The notes under the pieces: model-generated
The model's input: only the letters and a program-made list of their open reading frames with translations
Told to the model about the DNA's origin: nothing
The model's database searches: none
Shown: in pieces, positions 1 to 10,015 of the stretch
Position numbering within the stretch: the stretch's first letter is position 1
How the letters are laid out: each line of letters opens with the position of its first letter
Assembly: GCF_000264295.1 (NCBI RefSeq)
Contig: NZ_AJXT01000028.1
Span: 1 to 64,000 of the forward strand
Reading direction: 5' to 3'
From: Rhodanobacter spathiphylli B39
GTDB taxonomy: Bacteria; Pseudomonadota; Gammaproteobacteria; Xanthomonadales; Rhodanobacteraceae
Length of the DNA: 64,000 nucleotides
Position numbers and translations under genes: made by a program

Positions 1-327
1 TTCAACGCTAAGTAGACCCCAAAAGTGGGGTGTTGCGCCGAGTATGCGATTTGGCCATTGATCGTTCAAGCGGCGAATTCCTTCGCCACATCATGAGTTT
101 GCGCGACGACGTCGGTCTTGGGGCGGGATCGACTGCCGTTGTTATCAGCGACTTTTGAGGGTGTATGAGTTACCGGGGCGGAAGTGAGGGTGTAACGGCG
201 GCGGGAATGGCGCAGTGGCTGGATCGGCCGCGAAACGATAGCCGCGGGCTGCTCGAGGGTGTGCTGCAAGCTGATGCGTGGCGGGGTGCGACCATCGTGT
301 TGGTCTGCCCGGCTCGACCCGGATGGT
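1..327. other. Left-edge stretch without a convincing gene; short direct repeats
   Basis: I see no open frame here with a family I recognise. TGAGGGTGTA occurs at 156-165 and again at 185-194, with a related CGAGGGTGTG at 254-263. Closely spaced short repeats of this kind are found at the ends of some insertion sequences (IS21 family, for example), so this could be the eroded end of an element lying mostly outside the window. That is a guess from repeat layout only; no transposase is visible. Confidence 0.3.
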
Positions 328-2010
328 TCAATGGGGCGGATGTCCGCGCTCGCGGGTGAGTCGGGTCAGTTCGGCAATCAGGTCGGCGCGGGTGGCGGGG
401 GCATCGAGCAGATAGACCTGCACGTCGTGTGCCGCCACCGTCGCGTGCAGTTTTCCGCCGGTGCCGACGTCGACTGCCTTGTCGCCGAACGCGGATGTCC
501 AGCGGCCAGCTTGCAGATAATCGCCAACGTCAAACGATGCGGCAGCGTCGCCCTTGTTGAGCAGCACCAGTGCGATCTGGTGTGCGTCGCCTTTCTGGTA
601 CACGCGGTAGAACGCGGCCTGGTTGCCGGCGAAGTGCAGTGGCAGCATCAGGCCGCGTTGCAGTGCCGGGGTCTTTTCGCGCAACTGGGCGATGCGCTTG
701 AGCTGGCGATAGATCGGACTTTTCGCTGCGGCGTCGATGCGTTGCTGGCCGTAGTAGTTGCGGTTGCCCTGGTGTTCGGCCTTGCCGCGCTCGAAGCCGG
801 TTTCGGAGCCGTAGTAGATCGCCGGGATGCCGCGGGCGGTGAACAGCCAGTTGTTGGCGTCGATGAAGCCGTTGTCGCTGGCGGCCAGGCGCGCCATGTC
901 GTGGTTGTCGTAGAAGGTGACCAGTTCGTACGGGTTCTGGTACGGGCCATTGGTGAGGTAGAGGCGGTCGAGCAGTTGGGCGTAGTCGCTGCCGGGATGC
1001 TCGAACACGTCGGCGATGCGCCCGCGCAGCGGGAAGTCGAGCACGCTGATGCCGCCGTTTTCGGGCCAGGTGTACTGGCCGATGTTGTCGGGGCTGTAGT
1101 CGAACGCTTCGCCGAACATGAAGAAGCCGGGATGCTTCGCCCGGATGCGCGCGGCGAACTGTTTCCAGAAGGTGGTGGACATGTGGCTGATGGTGTCGAT
1201 GCGGAACGCGTCGGCGCCCTGGTCGGCCCACTGGTTGTACGCGCCCGCGAAGTAGTCGAGCACGGCCGGGTTCCGGTCGTCGTTGTTGGACAGCTGAACC
1301 AGGTCGTCGTAGGCGTGGTAGAAGCGGTGCAGCGGGTTGCGCACGGGATCGAGCTTGTACGGCGGCAGGTTCTGCTGGTCGGCGACGAGCTTGCCTTCCC
1401 TGTCGTAGATCTGGCCGAACATCGGTTGCGCCTGCGGCATGCTGAAGGCGGGCGAGCCGTGGTTGGCCACGATGTCGAGCACGGTCTTCAGGCCCTGCGC
1501 CCGCATCGCCGTGGTGAACTGGCGGAAGTCGAGGTTCTTGCTGGGCAGGTGCTCGTCGAGCTGGTAGAAGTTGACGCCCCAGTAGCCGTGGAAGCCGGTC
1601 TTGCCGCGGTCGGTGAACTTGGAACCCCAGCTCACCGGATCGCCGCCGGTGAAGGCTTCGTCGGGGTTGTCCACGATCGGGGTGATCCACACCGCGCCGA
1701 AGCCCATGCCGCGGATGTAGGCGGCGTTGTCCAGCACGCCCCGGAAGTCGCCGCCGAGGTAGCCGATGTTGGCGCTCTCGCCCTTCGGCGCGCCGGCCAC
1801 CGGGATGTCGAAGGTGGGGTGGGCGCCGCCCTGGTGGCGCTGGTCGTTGGACGGATCGCCGTTGACGAAGCGGTCGGTCATCACGAAGTAGATCGCGTTG
1901 GACGCCATCGGCGCGTCGGTGCCGACGAATTCGGGCGTGGTATCCGCGGCGTGCGCGCCGCCGCAGAACAGGGTGAGCGTGGCAAGCGCCAGTACGGTGG
2001 TGCGGATCAT
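328..2010 (-). CDS. GH13 alpha-amylase-type hydrolase, exported
   Basis: Glycoside hydrolase family 13 enzyme of 560 residues, expected to cleave alpha-1,4 glucans or cyclodextrins in the periplasm. An N-terminal hydrophobic signal peptide ends near AHA (19-21). The barrel motifs are MTDRFVNGD (44-52), VLDIVANH (177-184), the nucleophile in FRID (Asp272), acid/base Glu301 in FMFGEAFD, and the third acid in YDNHD (Asp371). The start is the ATG before the signal peptide, 35 bp after the MFS gene. It is the last gene of the minus-strand operon led by the six-hairpin hydrolase and so shares its operator. Amylase, cyclomaltodextrinase and neopullulanase activities cannot be told apart from sequence alone. 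Confidence 0.88.
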   Translation of the reverse strand: MIRTTVLALATLTLFCGGAHAADTTPEFVGTDAPMASNAIYFVMTDRFVNGDPSNDQRHQGGAHPTFDIPVAGAPKGESANIGYLGGDFRGVLDNAAYIRGMGFGAVWITPIVDNPDEAFTGGDPVSWGSKFTDRGKTGFHGYWGVNFYQLDEHLPSKNLDFRQFTTAMRAQGLKTVLDIVANHGSPAFSMPQAQPMFGQIYDREGKLVADQQNLPPYKLDPVRNPLHRFYHAYDDLVQLSNNDDRNPAVLDYFAGAYNQWADQGADAFRIDTISHMSTTFWKQFAARIRAKHPGFFMFGEAFDYSPDNIGQYTWPENGGISVLDFPLRGRIADVFEHPGSDYAQLLDRLYLTNGPYQNPYELVTFYDNHDMARLAASDNGFIDANNWLFTARGIPAIYYGSETGFERGKAEHQGNRNYYGQQRIDAAAKSPIYRQLKRIAQLREKTPALQRGLMLPLHFAGNQAAFYRVYQKGDAHQIALVLLNKGDAAASFDVGDYLQAGRWTSAFGDKAVDVGTGGKLHATVAAHDVQVYLLDAPATRADLIAELTRLTRERGHPPH

Positions 2011-2045
2011 CTCGTCGTTCCGGTGATGGCGTTGGCGAGGCTGGG

Positions 2046-3524
2046 CTAGCCGGGCTCGCGCACGCGCAGGGTGAACAGGCCGGCGACCAGCAGGCAGGCG
2101 CCGCCCAGTGCCAGCGCCCAGATCGGTTGGTTGTGGAAGCACAATCGCAGCAGCAGGCCGAGCACGCTGGCGGCGAGCAGTTGCGGGATCACGATGAAGA
2201 AATTGAAGATGCCCATGTAGACGCCCATCTTCGCCGCCGGCAGGTTGTCCGACAGCAGCGCGTAGGGCAGCGACAGGATCGAGGCCCAGGCGAAACCCAC
2301 GCCGACCATCGAGGCGAGCAGCCATTGCGGGTCGCGGATCAGCAGGAACGACAGCAGGCCGGCGCCGCCCAGGCACAGGTTGATCAGGTGGCTGATGCGC
2401 AGGCCCCAGCGCCGCACCATCAGCGGAATCACCACCGCGGCAACGGCGGCGAAGCCGTTGTAGGCGGCGAACAGCACGCCGACCCAGTTGGCGCCCTCGT
2501 TGTACAGCGCCGAGTGCACGTCGGTGGTGCCGTAGATGGTCTCGGTCACGCCCGCGGTGGTGTAGATCCACATGGCGAACAGCGCGAACCACGAGAACAG
2601 TTGCACCCACGCCAGTTGCCGCATCGAGACGGGCATGCCGTAGAGGTCGCCCATCACTTCGCGCAGCATGCCGCGGCCGCGGCTGAAGCTGAGCCAGACG
2701 AACAGCAGGCCGAACACGAGCAGCCCGCCACCCAGCACGTAGACCTCTTTCTCCAGCGCGAAATGCTGGATCGCGAACAGCACCGCGACGCCGACCAGCA
2801 GCAGTAGCACGCCCCAGCGCCAGGCCTGCGACACGTCCACCGGCGGCTGTTCGGCCACGCCGTCGCTGAACGACTGCAGCCGGTCCGGCGGGTATTCGCG
2901 GGTGCTGAAGATGGTCCACAGCACTGCGCCCAGCAGCACCGCGCCGCCGGCGTAGAAGGCATATTTCACCGTGTCGGGAATGCCGCCGTCCGGCGCCACG
3001 TTGGCCACGCCGAATTGCGCCAGTATCCACGGCAGCGCCGAGGCCACCACCGCGCCCACGCCGATGAAGAAGCTCTGCATCGCGTAGCCGGAAGGCCGCT
3101 GGCGGGTCGGCAGCTGGTCGCCCACGAAGGCACGGAACGGCTCCATCGACACGTTGATCGAGGCGTCCAGAATCCACAGCAGGCCGGCGGCCATCCACAG
3201 CACCGGCGCGTTCGGCATCCACAAGAGGGCCACCGAGGCGAACACCGCGCCGGCCAGGAAGTAGGGGCGGCGCCGCCCCAGCCGGTTCCAGGTGCGGTCG
3301 GAGAAGTGGCCGATGATCGGCTGCACGATCAGCCCGGTCAGCGGCGCGGCGATCCACAGCGCGGGGATGTCGTTGAGGTCGGCGCCCAGGGTCTGGAAGA
3401 TCCGGCTGATGTTCGCGTTCTGCAGCGCGAAGCCGAACTGCAGGCCGAGGAAGCCGAAGCACATGTTCCAGATCTGCCAGAACGACAGCGCCGGTTTGGA
3501 GTTCGCGGAAGTACCGTCGTTCAT
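2046..3524 (-). CDS. MFS sugar transporter (maltose/sucrose:H+ symporter-like)
   Basis: Inner-membrane carrier of 492 residues with about twelve hydrophobic segments, of the GPH/SLC45-like MFS group seen in Xanthomonas and Caulobacter maltose loci. The family signature [17 protein letters not shown] lies in the loop after the second membrane segment. The ATG overlaps the stop of the upstream hydrolase as ATGA, which indicates translational coupling. It should bring maltose or short maltodextrins released by the neighbouring enzymes into the cytoplasm. Substrate is inferred from context; sucrose or another glucoside remains possible. Confidence 0.88.
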   Translation of the reverse strand: MNDGTSANSKPALSFWQIWNMCFGFLGLQFGFALQNANISRIFQTLGADLNDIPALWIAAPLTGLIVQPIIGHFSDRTWNRLGRRRPYFLAGAVFASVALLWMPNAPVLWMAAGLLWILDASINVSMEPFRAFVGDQLPTRQRPSGYAMQSFFIGVGAVVASALPWILAQFGVANVAPDGGIPDTVKYAFYAGGAVLLGAVLWTIFSTREYPPDRLQSFSDGVAEQPPVDVSQAWRWGVLLLLVGVAVLFAIQHFALEKEVYVLGGGLLVFGLLFVWLSFSRGRGMLREVMGDLYGMPVSMRQLAWVQLFSWFALFAMWIYTTAGVTETIYGTTDVHSALYNEGANWVGVLFAAYNGFAAVAAVVIPLMVRRWGLRISHLINLCLGGAGLLSFLLIRDPQWLLASMVGVGFAWASILSLPYALLSDNLPAAKMGVYMGIFNFFIVIPQLLAASVLGLLLRLCFHNQPIWALALGGACLLVAGLFTLRVREPG

Positions 3525-5755
3525 GGTGAGCCGTGGCCGGGGGCGAGCGGAGCGATCAGCAGATCATGCACCACCGCCCGGTTCAATGGGCCATCGCTGC
3601 CGCCCTGTCCGCCGGTGTAGTGGGCGAAGTGGGCCAGGTAGCTCATGTTGAAGCCGTCGTCGAGCGTGAACCGGCAGGTCGCGCCCGCCCTCGTGCCGAA
3701 GCGGCCCCAGCTGGATGACTGGGTGCGCACGCTGTGCGGCATCACGATCGGCAGGCGTTGCTCGGCGCTGCCGTCGCAGCGGATCACCAGCATCTTCACC
3801 GCCGCGGTGATGCCGGTGTTGATCGGGCCGTGGTCGTTGGCGTAGTCCAGCGCGACGCGCCAGTCGCCGCTGGCCGGTGCCGTCCATTGGCGCGGCCAGT
3901 CGCCGCCGATCCGGTTCGTGTCACCGACGCAGACGGTGGGGCTGTGCAGCGATTCCAGCCCCTGCGCGTCGATGCGCGTGGCGCTGAAGCAGGCCAGGCC
4001 CGGCTGTCGTGCGAGCGTGCTGCTGGCGTCGATGTCGCCGTGCGCCATGCCGTTGAGGTAGAGCCGCTGCCTGCCCTCGACGCGGATCTGCCAATGCGTG
4101 CCGACGGCCTGCACGTGTGGCGCGGCGGGGGCGAGCGGCGCGTACAGCGGTGCGTCGGTGCGCAGCGGCAGGTCGGCGACTTGCACCGCTTTCAGCGTGA
4201 CGGTGGTGGTGTTGCCCTGCGTGCGCTGCTGGTCGGCGACGAGCAGGTTGCCGTCGAGCGCGGCGGGAAGCTGCAGGGTGATCCGGCGTCCGGGCAGTTC
4301 GAGGGTGATCGCATGTCGCGTACCGAACAGCATCGGCACCAGCGCGGTGGGCAGCTTCGGTGCGACCCGCTCGTTCCCCTTCAGGCCATTCTCTTCCAGG
4401 CCGAACACGCCTTCGCTGACCATCGCCAGGTAGGCCGCCACCGACCACAACTGGCGCGGCGAATTAACCACCGGGCCGCTCAGCTTGCCTTCGTCGACGT
4501 GCTGGCCCTGGGTCAGCAGTTCGTAGTTCTCCATGTTGGAGCCGTACAGCGCGGCGCCGCGCATGATCGAGGCGATCTCGTGGGCGATGCGGGCGGGCTG
4601 CTGCGTTTCGCGTGCGGCGCGCAGCGCATACATGCTGACGAACGGCCAGATCGCCCGGTTGTGGTAGACCGGCTGGTCGGCGCGCTCGGGCCAGATCACC
4701 GGGCTGCCGGCCGGCCACGTGGGGTAGTTCGCCAGCGTCCGGCGGGCGCGTTCGCCGTCGGCCACGCCGCTGTCGACCGCCAGCGCGATGCCGAGCAGGT
4801 CGTAAGTGTCGTACGGCGTGCCGTCACCACCGAGGTAGCTCATGTACATGCCGCGATCGGCGCGCCAGAAGCGGACGTTGATCGCCGCCTTCAGCGCCGC
4901 CGCGTCATTGCGGTAGCCGGTGGCGGCCTTCGCCTCGTGGTGTTGGTCGGCCAGCGTGGCGGCCAGTTGCAGCGCCTGGTAGTGCAGCACGTTGGTGGAC
5001 AGCGCGAACGATTGCGCGATGAAGCCCACCTCGTCCGCGGTCCACGCCGGGTAACTCTGTTCACGCCAGTCGAGGAAGGAGGTCTCGCCCCGGTACAGGC
5101 CGAGACGCTGGTCGAACGCGTATTGCCGATCCTGCGCCAGGGTGGCGCCGAGTGCCTGGTAGACGTCGCCGGCGAACGCGGCGTCGTCGAGCAGATGGCG
5201 CGCACCGAGGAACCACACCACGCGATCGGTGCTGATCGGCCAGCTGCCGCCGGAGCCGGTGTCCTGCATCGGATAGTACGGTTTTGAATCCGTGCCTTGC
5301 GCTGCGCCGGTTACGCGCACGCCGGACAGCTTGAACTTCAGCCCGTTGCGCGAACGGGCGGGGTCGAAGCGCCACAGGCCGAGGTCGATCGCGTAGGACA
5401 GGTCGCGCGTCCACACGTAAGGCCACTTCAGCCCGGTGACGAAGCAGCGGCAGGGAATCGGCTGGCCGTGGTCGAACGCGCCGTCGCGGATCGCCTCCAC
5501 CGAGTCGAGCGCGAGGTCGTCCTGCGCCATCGCGAACAGGCCGTCGAACAGCGGGCTGGCGGTGTCGCTGCGCAGCGGCTGCGGGGCGATCACCCGCTGG
5601 CCGTATGGCCACGCCAGCGTGTAGCGGTGCTGCGCGTCGTGCTCAATGCCGACGTGCACGCCGTGCCAGTCCAGGCCGTCCTGCGCCAGGCCTTCCTGCC
5701 ACGCAGGCGTCGCGGCACTGGCGGCCAGCGCGGCTCCCAGCAACAGGCTCAGCAC
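3521..5755 (-). CDS. Six-hairpin glucan hydrolase (GH15/debranching-like); start or frame uncertain
   Basis: Large exported (alpha/alpha)6-barrel glycosidase resembling glucoamylase-like and glycogen-debranching-like enzymes of Xanthomonadales maltose loci; [17 protein letters not shown] (about 111-127) is its clearest motif. Coordinates assume the GTG at 5755 (744 residues), which gives a short signal peptide [14 protein letters not shown] with no basic n-region. In the neighbouring frame an ATG at 5796, preceded by GGAGC about ten bases upstream, encodes [14 protein letters not shown] and stops at 5749, exactly where the hydrophobic core begins in this frame. Joining the two would make a textbook signal peptide, so one base may be missing in the C-rich stretch near 5755-5765. 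First gene of the operon with the transporter and amylase. Confidence 0.75.
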   Translation of the reverse strand: MLSLLLGAALAASAATPAWQEGLAQDGLDWHGVHVGIEHDAQHRYTLAWPYGQRVIAPQPLRSDTASPLFDGLFAMAQDDLALDSVEAIRDGAFDHGQPIPCRCFVTGLKWPYVWTRDLSYAIDLGLWRFDPARSRNGLKFKLSGVRVTGAAQGTDSKPYYPMQDTGSGGSWPISTDRVVWFLGARHLLDDAAFAGDVYQALGATLAQDRQYAFDQRLGLYRGETSFLDWREQSYPAWTADEVGFIAQSFALSTNVLHYQALQLAATLADQHHEAKAATGYRNDAAALKAAINVRFWRADRGMYMSYLGGDGTPYDTYDLLGIALAVDSGVADGERARRTLANYPTWPAGSPVIWPERADQPVYHNRAIWPFVSMYALRAARETQQPARIAHEIASIMRGAALYGSNMENYELLTQGQHVDEGKLSGPVVNSPRQLWSVAAYLAMVSEGVFGLEENGLKGNERVAPKLPTALVPMLFGTRHAITLELPGRRITLQLPAALDGNLLVADQQRTQGNTTTVTLKAVQVADLPLRTDAPLYAPLAPAAPHVQAVGTHWQIRVEGRQRLYLNGMAHGDIDASSTLARQPGLACFSATRIDAQGLESLHSPTVCVGDTNRIGGDWPRQWTAPASGDWRVALDYANDHGPINTGITAAVKMLVIRCDGSAEQRLPIVMPHSVRTQSSSWGRFGTRAGATCRFTLDDGFNMSYLAHFAHYTGGQGGSDGPLNRAVVHDLLIAPLAPGHGSP

Positions 5756-5892
5756 GGGCGGGGACGCGGTGGCGGAAGGCGAATCGTGGTGGTCATCGGT
5801 GACAACGCTCCGGTGGCTGCGGGCTGGCGCGACGTCCGCAGGGACGATGCTTCCCGCATGGTAGGCAGCGTCGCACTGCAGCAACCAGTGGT

Positions 5893-5907
5893 TGCATACG
5901 TATTCAT
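5893..5907. promoter_or_regulatory. LacI-type operator, copy 1 (TGCATACGTATTCAT)
   Basis: This 15-bp site has a perfect palindromic core ATACGTAT and lies between the divergent hydrolase and LacI regulator genes. Read towards the hydrolase it is ATGAATACGTATGCA, the same orientation as the three other copies relative to their genes. A CTACCATG element, with TACCAT as probable -10 (minus strand, 5858-5863), follows 29 bp downstream. It is 105 bp from the regulator start, so autoregulation is possible. Confidence 0.75.
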
Positions 5908-6012
5908 GCCGCGCGTCCGTTTTCGCCCGGCGCGCCATTCGCGCGGCGCCTTGTAAAGCGGCGGGCGATGACGGCATAGTCGTTCGACGGCCACGATCAC
6001 ACGGGAGATTCC

Positions 6013-7023
6013 ATGCGGGTACGCCTCGAAGAAGTGGCGCGCGCAGCGAGCGTATCGCCCAAGACGGTGTCCCGCGTGCTCAACGACGAGGCCAACGTGA
6101 GCGAGGAGACGCGCAAGCGCGTGCGCGCCGCGATGGAAGAGCTGGACTATCGCCCGCATCCCTCGGCGCGCAGTCTCGCCGGCAATCGCTCGTTCGTGGT
6201 GGCGATGCTGTACGACAACAACGACAACCCGGCCTCGACCTACCTGGCCGAGATCCAGGACGGCGTGCTGGAAGCCTGCGACGCCCATCGCTACAGCATG
6301 ATGGTGCGACCGCTGCGGATGCGTGGCGACGACTTCATCCGCCGGCTCGACGCTCTGATCTCCGACCATCACCCCGACGGCGTGGTGCTGACGCCGCCGA
6401 TCACCGACTACGCGCCGCTGCTCAAGCGCCTGCGCGAGCGCAACGTGCCGTATGCCAGCGTGTCGCCGCAGAGCGACACCAGCATCGGCGTGCGAATGGA
6501 CGAGCAGGCCGCCGCGCGGGCCATCGTCGAGCATCTGCTGGGCCTGGGCCACCGGCGCATCGCCCACGTGCTGGGCATCGCCGACCACGGCGCCAGCCGC
6601 TGGCGGCTGGCCGGTTACCGCGAGGCGATGGCCGCGGCCGGCGTGCCCGAAGATCCCGCGCTGGTGGTGCAGGGCGCCTTCACGTTCGGCTCCGGCGTCA
6701 CCGCGGCACGCGAACTGTTCGCCCTGAAGCAGCGGCCGACGGCGGTGTTTGCCGCCAACGACGACATGGCCACCGGAGTGATGTGGGCCGCCGGCGAGTA
6801 CGGATTGAAGGTGCCGCAGGACCTGTCCGTGTGCGGCTTCGACGACACCCCGCTGGCGCGCCAGCTGTGGCCGGCGCTGACCACGGTGCAGCAGCCCAGC
6901 CGCGAGATGGGCCGGATCGCCGCCCAGCAGCTGTTGAACCTGCTGCGCGGCCGCGGCACCGGCGAGCTGGTGCAGATGCCGTTCTCCCTGCAGATCCGCG
7001 GCTCCACCGCGCGCGTTTCCTGA
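6013..7023 (+). CDS. LacI-family transcriptional regulator (MalI/MalR-like)
   Basis: A 336-residue regulator. The N-terminal helix-turn-helix is at about residues 4-23 (LEEVARAASVSPKTVSRVLN) and the hinge ends near YRPHPSARSL; the rest is a periplasmic-binding-protein-like sensor domain. The start ATG follows GGGAGATTCC. It is divergent from the six-hairpin hydrolase operon, with the operator TGCATACGTATTCAT between them, and is the only LacI-type gene in the window. The simplest reading is that it controls the four copies of that operator in response to maltose or a related sugar. Which of the three operator types it binds is inference. Confidence 0.9.
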   Translation: MRVRLEEVARAASVSPKTVSRVLNDEANVSEETRKRVRAAMEELDYRPHPSARSLAGNRSFVVAMLYDNNDNPASTYLAEIQDGVLEACDAHRYSMMVRPLRMRGDDFIRRLDALISDHHPDGVVLTPPITDYAPLLKRLRERNVPYASVSPQSDTSIGVRMDEQAAARAIVEHLLGLGHRRIAHVLGIADHGASRWRLAGYREAMAAAGVPEDPALVVQGAFTFGSGVTAARELFALKQRPTAVFAANDDMATGVMWAAGEYGLKVPQDLSVCGFDDTPLARQLWPALTTVQQPSREMGRIAAQQLLNLLRGRGTGELVQMPFSLQIRGSTARVS

Positions 7024-7049
7024 AGTTCGCCGCCCGGTCGCGAAGAGCC

Positions 7050-7113
7050 GGCGGACGGTGTCCGCCCTACGCCTGCCTCTCAGCCTCCCTCCGCAGGGCG
7101 GGCACCGCCCGCC
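7050..7113. repeat. Two GGGCGG-type imperfect palindromes
   Basis: GGCGGACGGTGTCCGCCCTA at 7050-7069 and GCAGGGCGGGCACCGCCCGC at 7093-7112 are similar short palindromes just after the LacI gene. Related copies lie at 14595-14615 and 23482-23498. They look like a dispersed intergenic repeat of the REP type; they could also help end transcription of the regulator gene. Confidence 0.45.
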
Positions 7114-7224
7114 ACACGCCGTCGCAAGCCGCCACTTCCCTTGGCTGATGCGTCGGCCGATGCGTCACACCGCCACGGCGTGCCTGACCAGACCCGCCGA
7201 ATCCAGCCATGTTGCGCAGCGAAT

Positions 7225-7238
7225 TGACAGCGCTGTCA
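7225..7238. promoter_or_regulatory. Operator TGACAGCGCTGTCA with embedded -35, GH3 promoter
   Basis: A perfect 14-bp palindrome. Its left half supplies a consensus -35 TTGACA (7224-7229), followed after 16 bp by a weak -10 CACTAT (7246-7251). A repressor bound here would cover the promoter. The same palindrome occurs twice before the first TonB receptor. The implied transcription start lies downstream of the ATG at 7250, which argues for the later GTG start of the GH3 gene. Confidence 0.7.
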
Positions 7239-7297
7239 TCCGTGTCACTATGCGGTTCAGACCGCGTGCCGTCGGCGCGCCAGCCAGGAGCCTTGCC

Positions 7298-9856
7298 GTG
7301 CGATTTCCGCCCCCACCGAACTCGTTGCCGGGTCGTCTTGCCCTCTTCGCCACCCTCGCCGGCGCGTTGATCATGCCCATCCATTTCGTGCTCGCCGGGG
7401 ACACCGCCGCCACCGTCCATCCCGATGCCTGGCCCCGCGTGCGCTCGCCGTTGCCGCCCGATCCGGCGCTGGAGGCGCGGGTGGGGGCGCTGCTGGCGAA
7501 GATGTCGGTGGAGGACAAGGTGGGCCAGATGATCCAGGCCGACATCAAGTCGGTGACGCCGGAGGACGTGCGCGAGTATCGGCTGGGCTCGATCCTGGCC
7601 GGCGGCAATTCCGGGCCGGACGGCGGCCAGTACGGCACCGCGGCGCAGTGGCAGAAGCTGTCCGACGCGTTCTACCGCGCCTCGATGGATACCTCGGGCG
7701 GCCGGCTGGCGATCCCGGTGTTGTTCGGCATCGACGCGGTGCATGGCCACAACAACCTGGTCGGCAGCACGCTGTTCCCGCAGAACTCCGCGCTGGGCAA
7801 CGCGCGTGATCCGCAGCTGATCCATGCGATCGGCGCAGTCACCGCCCGCGAGCTGCGCGCCAGCGGCATCAACTGGACCTTCGCGCCCACGCTGACGGTG
7901 CCCCAGGACGGCCGCTGGGGCCGTGCCTACGAAGGCTATTCGGAAAACCCCGCGCTGGTGGCGCAATACGCCGGCGCGGTGATCGAGGGGCTGGAAGGCA
8001 AGGTCGGCACGCCGCAGTTCCTCGACGCCGACCACGTGATCGCCACCGCCAAGCACTTCCTGGGCGACGGCGGCACCAGGGACGGCAAGGACCAGGGCGA
8101 TGCCGAGGTCAGCGAGGCGGTGTTGCGCGACGTGCACGCGGTCGGCTATCCGCCGGCGATCCGCGCCGGGGTGCAGGTGGTGATGGTCTCGTTCTCCAGC
8201 TGGAACGGGGTGAAGATGGCCGGCAACAAGGGCCTGATCACCGACGTGCTGAAGCAGCGCATGGGCTTCGGCGGCATCGTGCTGGGCGACTGGAATGCCC
8301 ACGGCCAGGTGCCCGGCTGCACCAACGAGGATTGCCCGGTGGCGTACAACGCCGGGCTGGACATGCTGGAGGCGCCCGATTCGTGGAAGGGCCTGTACAG
8401 GAATACCCTGGCCGAGGTGAAGTCCGGGGTGATCCCGATGAGCCGCGTCGACGACGCGGTGAGCCGCATCCTGCGGGTGAAGCTGCGCCTGGGCATGTTC
8501 GAGGCGGGGCTGCCTTCGGCCAATCCACTGGTGCGTGATTCGGTGAAGGTGATCGGCAGCGCCGAACACCGCGCGCTGGCCCGCCGCGCCGTGCGCGAAT
8601 CGCTGGTGCTGCTGAAGAACGACGGCGTGCTGCCGATCGATCCGCGCAAGCACGTGCTGGTCGCCGGCGATGGCGCGGACAACATCTCCAAGCAGAACGG
8701 CGGCTGGACGCTGACCTGGCAGGGCACCGGCCTCACCAATGCGAACTTCCCCGGCGCCACCTCGATCTGGGCCGGCATCCGCGACCAGGTGCAGGCCGCC
8801 GGCGGCAGCGCCGAGCTGTCGGTGGAAGGCCATTACAAACGCAAGCCCGATGTCGCCATCGTGGTGTTCGGCGAAGACCCGTACGCCGAGTTCCAGGGCG
8901 ACCTGCCGAACCTCGCCTACCGGCCGGGCAACGATCACGACCTCGACCTGCTGCGTCGCCTGCGCCAGCAGGGCGTGCCGATGGTGGCGGTGTTCCTGAC
9001 CGGACGGCCGCTGTGGATGAACCGCGAGATCAATGCCGCCGACGCGTTCGTGGTGGCGTGGTTGCCGGGCAGCGAAGGCGAGGGCATTGCCGACGTGCTG
9101 CTGCGCACACGCGACGGCCACATCGCCCACGACTTCCACGGCAAGCTGGCCTACTCGTGGCCGCGCACCGCGGTGCAAATTCCGCTGGCCGGCGGCAAGG
9201 CGCACTACGACCCGCAATTCCGCTACGGCTTCGGGCTCAGTTACGCCGAGCCCGGCAAGGGCGGCAAGCTGTCCGAAGATCCGGGCATCACGCTGAGCAG
9301 CGCCCGTGCCGGCGTCTACTTCACCCACGGCAAGCCGGCGCAGGGTTTCGTGCTGCAGCTCACCGGCGCCAACGGCGCGGACAGCAAGGTCACGGCGACG
9401 CCATCGGTCACGGCGGACGGCACGCTGCGCGTCGGCGCGCTCGACTACAAGGCGCAGGAAGACGCCCGCAGCCTGGCCTGGTCCGGCGGCGGCAAGGCGC
9501 AGGCCGCGCTGGTCGCGCCGGCGCCGCTGGACGTGGAGCGCGAAACCAATGGCGACGTGATGCTGGTGACCACGCTGCGCGTCGATGCGCTGTCGGCGCA
9601 GGGCGCCAGCATCGGCGTCAGCTGCGGCAGCGGCTGCGGTGCGCAATTGCCTATCGGCACGCAGCTCACCGCCCTGCCGCGCGGACAATGGATGAGCGTC
9701 GGCATCCCGCTGAAATGCTTCCGTGACGCTGGCGCCGACATGAGCAAGCTGGACCGGCCGTTCGAGTGGACCAGCAGCACCGGCGAACGCATCGCCGTGG
9801 CCGAAGTGTCGCTGGGCACCGTGGCCGACCACACGCTCGACTGCCCCGCGCACTGA
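7298..9856 (+). CDS. GH3 exo-beta-glucosidase, exported
   Basis: Family 3 glycoside hydrolase of 852 residues, expected to release glucose from the non-reducing end of beta-glucans or cello-oligosaccharides in the periplasm or at the surface. The sequence has a signal peptide (hydrophobic core LALFATLAGALIM), the GH3 TIM barrel with KHFLGDGG, and the nucleophile Asp331 in VLGDWNAHG. The alpha/beta sandwich follows, with a C-terminal extension of about 200 residues like that of ExoP-type enzymes. The GTG start was chosen because AGGAG lies seven bases upstream and the promoter leaves no room for the earlier ATG. The regulon it shares with the first TonB receptor suggests coordinated use of a beta-linked glycan. 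Confidence 0.9.
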   Translation: MRFPPPPNSLPGRLALFATLAGALIMPIHFVLAGDTAATVHPDAWPRVRSPLPPDPALEARVGALLAKMSVEDKVGQMIQADIKSVTPEDVREYRLGSILAGGNSGPDGGQYGTAAQWQKLSDAFYRASMDTSGGRLAIPVLFGIDAVHGHNNLVGSTLFPQNSALGNARDPQLIHAIGAVTARELRASGINWTFAPTLTVPQDGRWGRAYEGYSENPALVAQYAGAVIEGLEGKVGTPQFLDADHVIATAKHFLGDGGTRDGKDQGDAEVSEAVLRDVHAVGYPPAIRAGVQVVMVSFSSWNGVKMAGNKGLITDVLKQRMGFGGIVLGDWNAHGQVPGCTNEDCPVAYNAGLDMLEAPDSWKGLYRNTLAEVKSGVIPMSRVDDAVSRILRVKLRLGMFEAGLPSANPLVRDSVKVIGSAEHRALARRAVRESLVLLKNDGVLPIDPRKHVLVAGDGADNISKQNGGWTLTWQGTGLTNANFPGATSIWAGIRDQVQAAGGSAELSVEGHYKRKPDVAIVVFGEDPYAEFQGDLPNLAYRPGNDHDLDLLRRLRQQGVPMVAVFLTGRPLWMNREINAADAFVVAWLPGSEGEGIADVLLRTRDGHIAHDFHGKLAYSWPRTAVQIPLAGGKAHYDPQFRYGFGLSYAEPGKGGKLSEDPGITLSSARAGVYFTHGKPAQGFVLQLTGANGADSKVTATPSVTADGTLRVGALDYKAQEDARSLAWSGGGKAQAALVAPAPLDVERETNGDVMLVTTLRVDALSAQGASIGVSCGSGCGAQLPIGTQLTALPRGQWMSVGIPLKCFRDAGADMSKLDRPFEWTSSTGERIAVAEVSLGTVADHTLDCPAH

Positions 9857-9911
9857 GGCGGCGGGCAAGGTCGGAGCCGGGACAGGTTTCGGCAAGGCGC
9901 GGAATGAAAAC

Positions 9912-9934
9912 AAGCGGCCTGCGGGCCGCTTTTT
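9912..9934 (+). terminator. Rho-independent terminator of the GH3 gene
   Basis: The 8-bp stem AAGCGGCC/GGCCGCTT with a TGCG loop runs straight into TTTTT, 55 bp after the GH3 stop codon. Confidence 0.8.
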
Positions 9935-9983
9935 CGTGGGCCTCGCCTGCCGGCGCTACGCCGGCCCACCCATATGGACGGCC

Positions 9984-10015
9984 AAAAAAATGGATGCCCC
10001 GTTGCCGGTGCATCC
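9984..10015 (-). terminator. Distal minus-strand terminator-like hairpin
   Basis: On the minus strand GGATGC/GCATCC, extended by CC/GG across one mismatch, is followed by seven T. It is a diverged copy of the hairpin at 10195-10226; both share GGATGCCCCGTTGC on the plus strand. Two copies 210 bp apart suggest duplication, or a second transcript that ends here. Confidence 0.6.

Noticed and set aside
259..2049. Long plus-strand open frame opposite the GH13 amylase
   Set aside because: Valine/alanine-rich translation without family motifs, complementary to a gene with intact catalytic residues; a shadow of high-GC codon use.
328..3462. Amylase frame open far upstream through the MFS gene, suggesting a fusion
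   Set aside because: The upstream part is the MFS gene read in the wrong frame; a signal peptide at 2010 marks the true start.
7250..7297. Earlier ATG start for the GH3 gene
   Set aside because: It overlaps the predicted -10 and lies upstream of the likely transcription start; the GTG at 7298 has AGGAG at good spacing.
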